Shown here: positions 36,079 through 39,128 of the stretch, in pieces
Layout of the letters: every line of letters begins with the position of its first letter
How positions within the stretch are numbered: the stretch's first letter is position 1
NCBI GenBank assembly: GCA_001247695.2
Contig: LGRX02025783.1
Coordinates: 1-39,128 of the forward strand
DNA: 39,128 nucleotides
Direction: 5' to 3'
Origin: Cymbomonas tetramitiformis
Lineage: Eukaryota; Chlorophyta; Pyramimonadophyceae; Pyramimonadales; Pyramimonadaceae
The notes under the pieces: model-generated
The model's database searches: none
What the model was told of the DNA's origin: nothing
What the model saw: the letters and a program-made list of their open reading frames with translations, nothing else
Program-made: the position numbers and the translations under genes

Positions 36079-37122
36079 CAACCCTTGGGAAAGCTTTCCA
36101 TCCCTATGGAAACGGGTGAAATCCCTATGGAAAAGCCCTATGGAAAAGGGAAAATGGATACTGGAGGTTATCTCGAAAACAAAATTTTTGAGTTTCCATC
36201 CCTATACTCACCCTTGGGAAGGTTTTCATTATTTTCCAGGGCATTCCATAGGGTGATTGTGCTTTCCATAGGGTTTTCAAAGGCATTCCATAGGGATGAT
36301 TGTGGCGTCCATACCTATGGAACGTTTTCCATAGGGATGGAAGGAATCGTATGGAAAATATCGTATGGAAAACCCTATGGAAACCCCATGAAAAAATCCT
36401 GGAATATCAAGCGTTTTCCGTACCTATGTTATCCCTATAGCCTTCCTATGGAAAGCCGTATGGAAAACCCTGTGGGAAAACACACGGATCTGTTCCATCC
36501 CTATGATCACCCTATGCTGGCCCTATGGAACCTAATAGGTCATACCTATGGAAATCTTTTCCCCAGGCATGGTACCCCTTGGGAAACCTGTTTCCATACG
36601 GACGGTGTACCTATGGAAGCGGGTTCCATAGGCATAGTATCCCTTGGGAAACAATCTTCCATACGGTCGATATACCTATGGAACATTTTCCCACAGGTAT
36701 GGTATCCCCTGGGAAAGATCTTTCCATACGGACATTATGCCTACGGAAGACGGGCCCATACACTTAGCGTCCCTTGGGAAATAGGTTTCCATACGGCCGA
36801 CATACTTATGGAAAGGTTTTCCACTGGGTGGCTCACCTTTGGGAAAGATTATTCCATAGGATGGCTATACCTATGGAAACACAATTCCATACGTGTTGTA
36901 TACTTATGGAAAGGTATTCCATACGGATATTATACGTATGATTCCGTTAACAGCATCAGGAGTATACCTATGGAAACGCTTTCCGTAGGGTGACCCGCCC
37001 TATGGAATTCATATTCCATACGGTTATTATACTTATGGAGAGCATTTTCCGCAGGTGTACTATACCTACGGAAAGCTTTTTCCCCAGGGATACCATGCGT
37101 ATGAAAACCGTATATTATAGGT
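36079..37122. repeat. CCTATGGAAA / TTTCCATAGG word field, part 1
   Basis: The words CCTATGGAAA and TTTCCATAGG and close variants (CTTGGGAAA, TTTCCATACGG, TATACCTATGG) occur every 15-40 bases in both orientations, without a fixed short period. Because ATGGAA is so frequent, long frames reading Met-Glu-Asn-Pro-Tyr-Gly stay open (for example 36085-36993); I regard these as consequences of the repeat. The field begins immediately after the stop codon of the coiled-coil gene. Confidence 0.8.
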
Positions 37123-37983
37123 ATGGAAAACATCTTTCCCTACGTATGTTATCCGTATAGCAAGGAGCGTTGTTATGTCTACATGGACGGTGTGATGAAG
37201 AGTCAGCACGCGAAAGTCGGACGAGACACTTTTCGTACGCGATCCGCCGACCGCCACCTCACCACCTGTCAACGATACATAAAGGCAATCTTTGATACCC
37301 CAGTAAATGGATTGAATGCCCATGAAGACAGGTCGTTCATCCGATGCCCACCCTATGTTCGCCCTATATTGGCCCTATGCCTACCCTGTGTTCGCCCTAC
37401 AACATCCCTATACCGTAACATATATCATAGATCATGCGTATGCTCACCCTGTGCCCACCCTACGACCACCCTACACCCTCCCTATGATTACGAGTTAAGC
37501 TTTCCCACTCTGTGTCCGCCCTATAGCCGCCCTATGTCCACCCTGTGCCCACCCTATGCTCACCCTTTGGAAAGTATGTGTTGCGGGTACGGCGAGCTTC
37601 TGAAAATTTATAGCATCCCGGTTGGCAGGAAACAATTGGTTTTCCTCAAAGTAAGATGGTTTCCATTGAAGGCAGCATTTCAAGATACCGTGGCGAACAA
37701 TATGATGTTGAGGTCGGACTTGCCTTGGGACCTTTCCGAGGTTTTCATCCAAGCATTTGAGATTGAGTGCTTGGTGTGCATTGTACCCATTCCATGGAAC
37801 TTTGACCGGTTCATCACGACCAAGAGAATTCCAGCTGGACGACCCGATGCAAATAAGTTGGTATATTATCTCGGCGAGCACAAACTCGGTTTCAATGATC
37901 CACCATGGAGATATGATAAAGACAAGATGATGCTCATACTAGATAGGCATGTAGATTTTGTGGGCGACTTACATGACGAATAA
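37123..37983 (+). CDS. ORF within the word field; only the last 130 codons look protein-like
   Basis: The first half (37123-37580) is mostly repeat-derived (CCCTATG and CCACCCTA words). From about 37585 composition becomes ordinary: YGELLKIYSIPVGRKQLVFLKVRWFPLKAAF...LPWDLSEVFIQAFEIECLVCIVPIPWNFDRF...LGFNDPPWRYD, ending at 37983. The pattern of a VxLKVRWF strand followed by a later FIQAFEIECLVCIVPIPWN segment faintly recalls the DUF4216 region of CACTA-type transposons, but I would not name it on this basis. It could be the remnant of a gene or element around which the word field expanded. Confidence 0.35.
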   Translation: MENIFPYVCYPYSKERCYVYMDGVMKSQHAKVGRDTFRTRSADRHLTTCQRYIKAIFDTPVNGLNAHEDRSFIRCPPYVRPILALCLPCVRPTTSLYRNIYHRSCVCSPCAHPTTTLHPPYDYELSFPTLCPPYSRPMSTLCPPYAHPLESMCCGYGELLKIYSIPVGRKQLVFLKVRWFPLKAAFQDTVANNMMLRSDLPWDLSEVFIQAFEIECLVCIVPIPWNFDRFITTKRIPAGRPDANKLVYYLGEHKLGFNDPPWRYDKDKMMLILDRHVDFVGDLHDE

Positions 37984-39128
37984 CTTGTTCATTTCATAGA
38001 TGGAATTATTCTGTATATTAATATGTATATATGTAGTAAAAGCCCTATGGAAAGCCTGGATATATCATGAATCATCACCCTATGCTCACCCTATGAAACC
38101 TGAATGGTTATACCTATGGAAACCCTTTCACAGGTATGGTATCCCTTGGGAAACATGTTTCCATACGGATGATATACCGACGGAAGACCTTTCCACTGGG
38201 TGGCTCACCCCTGGGAAAGCTCATTCCATAGGCTGGCTATACCTATGGAACGTTAATTCCATACGTACGGTATACGTGTGGAAACGTATTCCATATGGAT
38301 ACTATAGGTATAGATTTTGCCACCTGTATCAGGAGTATACCTACGGCATGCTCACCCTGTGTTATCCCTATAGCTAACCCTATGGAAACCCCTATGGAAT
38401 TACGTCTTTATTTATTGACCGAGAATACGCAGAATAAATTGTATATTTCCATAGGTATACTATCCCTATGGGGGCCCTATGGAAAGCCCTATGGAATTAC
38501 GTTGATATTCCCGAGAATACGCAGAGTGAATTATACGTTTCCATAGGCCTACCATACCTATGGCATCCCTATGGAAAGCCCTATGGAATTACGACTTTAT
38601 TCCCGAGAATACGCAGGGCGAATTGTACATTTCCATAGGTGTACTATCCCTATGCCCGCCCAATTCCCGCCCTATGGAAAGTCTTGTGGAAAACTCATAG
38701 TATACGCTAATTTTCCATAGGTGCACTATCCGTATGCCCGCCCTACGCCCGCCCTTGGACATGCCTATGGAAAGCGTATGGGAAAGTTATATTTTCCATA
38801 GGGCTTTCCATCGGCCCCCTATGCCTATAGCCGCCCTATGGAAGGGTTTACATTTTCCATAGGGTTTTCCATAGTCCTGGTTATGCCTATAGTCATCCTA
38901 TGGAAATGTTTACTTTTCCATGGGGTGATTATACGGCCTTCCATGCCTATGGAACGTCCTTTTCCATAGGCATACAGCCCTATAGAAACCCTATGGAAAC
39001 TCCAAAAGGGGGTATCCCTATGGAAATACCCTATGGAAAACTTTCCAAGCCTTTGGAAAATATTTCCGGATTTTCCCGAGCGTTCCCAAGGGCGGGCATA
39101 GGGAGGGCACAGGGATGACATGCCTATG
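37984..39128. repeat. CCTATGGAAA / TTTCCATAGG word field, part 2
   Basis: Same vocabulary as part 1. The block 38090-38345 repeats the order of phrases found at about 36690-36965 (including CACTGGGTGGCTCACC, GGCTATACCTATGGAA, CATCAGGAGTATACCTA), so a stretch of field was duplicated on both sides of the ORF at 37123. The field runs off the window edge. Short ORFs in it are repeat artefacts. Confidence 0.8.
38393..38680. repeat. Tandem repeat of about 92-97 bp inside the word field
   Basis: Three copies carry TATGGAATTACG...CCGAGAATACGCAG followed by TTTCCATAGG; the GGAATTAC marker lies near 38396, 38493 and 38585. This is the only regular tandem period I find in the field. Confidence 0.75.

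Noticed and set aside
36085..36993. 302-codon ORF reading MENPYGNPM-like
   Set aside because: Open only because the field word CCTATGGAAA lacks stops in that frame. Composition follows the word and no domain is visible.

Overview
The window looks like nuclear DNA of a eukaryotic microbe, most likely a unicellular alga or other protist. The evidence is short spliceosomal GT-AG introns (about 74-115 bp, with clear GTAAGT/GTGAGT donors and pyrimidine-AG acceptors), several classes of eukaryotic mobile element and long low-complexity fields. I see no operons, bacterial ribosome binding sites, rRNA, tRNA or CRISPR. Species cannot be named from the sequence. Almost everything here is accessory DNA.

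Layout. (1) 1-12309: a large element with terminal inverted repeats (TIRs) of about 1 kb, possibly cut by the left window edge. It is nearly symmetrical: TIR, small ORF, inner inverted repeat, minus-strand multi-exon gene with a zinc-binding motif, central two-way promoter region, plus-strand multi-exon gene ending in an amino-type DNA methyltransferase, inner inverted repeat, small ORF, TIR. A 14-bp palindrome, GTTCATCGATGAAC, occurs in both TIRs and six times in a hairpin that fills most of the methyltransferase gene's first intron. (2) 12310 to about 22800: a non-LTR retrotransposon coding for Ulp1-type protease, APE endonuclease, reverse transcriptase, RNase H, a zinc knuckle and an NPPF-type methyltransferase-like C-terminus. 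One frame change and a 289-bp hAT-type MITE with an 8-bp target duplication break it. (3) 22990-23920: a satellite of about 174 bp period. (4) 23938-27233: a minus-strand LTR retrotransposon that carries only gag, with 5-bp target duplications and a probable half-tRNA primer site. (5) 27360-30542: a minus-strand gene, split over frames, for a probable RNase-H-fold transposase. (6) 30946-31310: four hairpins in tandem with alternating loops. (7) 31446-36078: one large gene, or a run of fragments, with treble-clef zinc fingers, an Ala/Gly/Glu repeat with four-unit higher order, acidic and Ala-rich linkers, a 2-oxoglutarate/Fe(II) dioxygenase-like fold and a coiled-coil tail. (8) 36085-39128: a field densely filled with the word CCTATGGAAA and its reverse complement, interrupted by one ORF.

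Functional theme: three separate genes carry domains that write or oxidise marks on nucleic acid or protein (beta-class amino methyltransferase, NPPF methyltransferase-like, HxD...H dioxygenase-like). At least two of them lie inside mobile elements. Several genes change reading frame by one base, mostly at homopolymers, so either the assembly has indels or the copies are decaying. Coordinates of joined genes should be read with that in mind.
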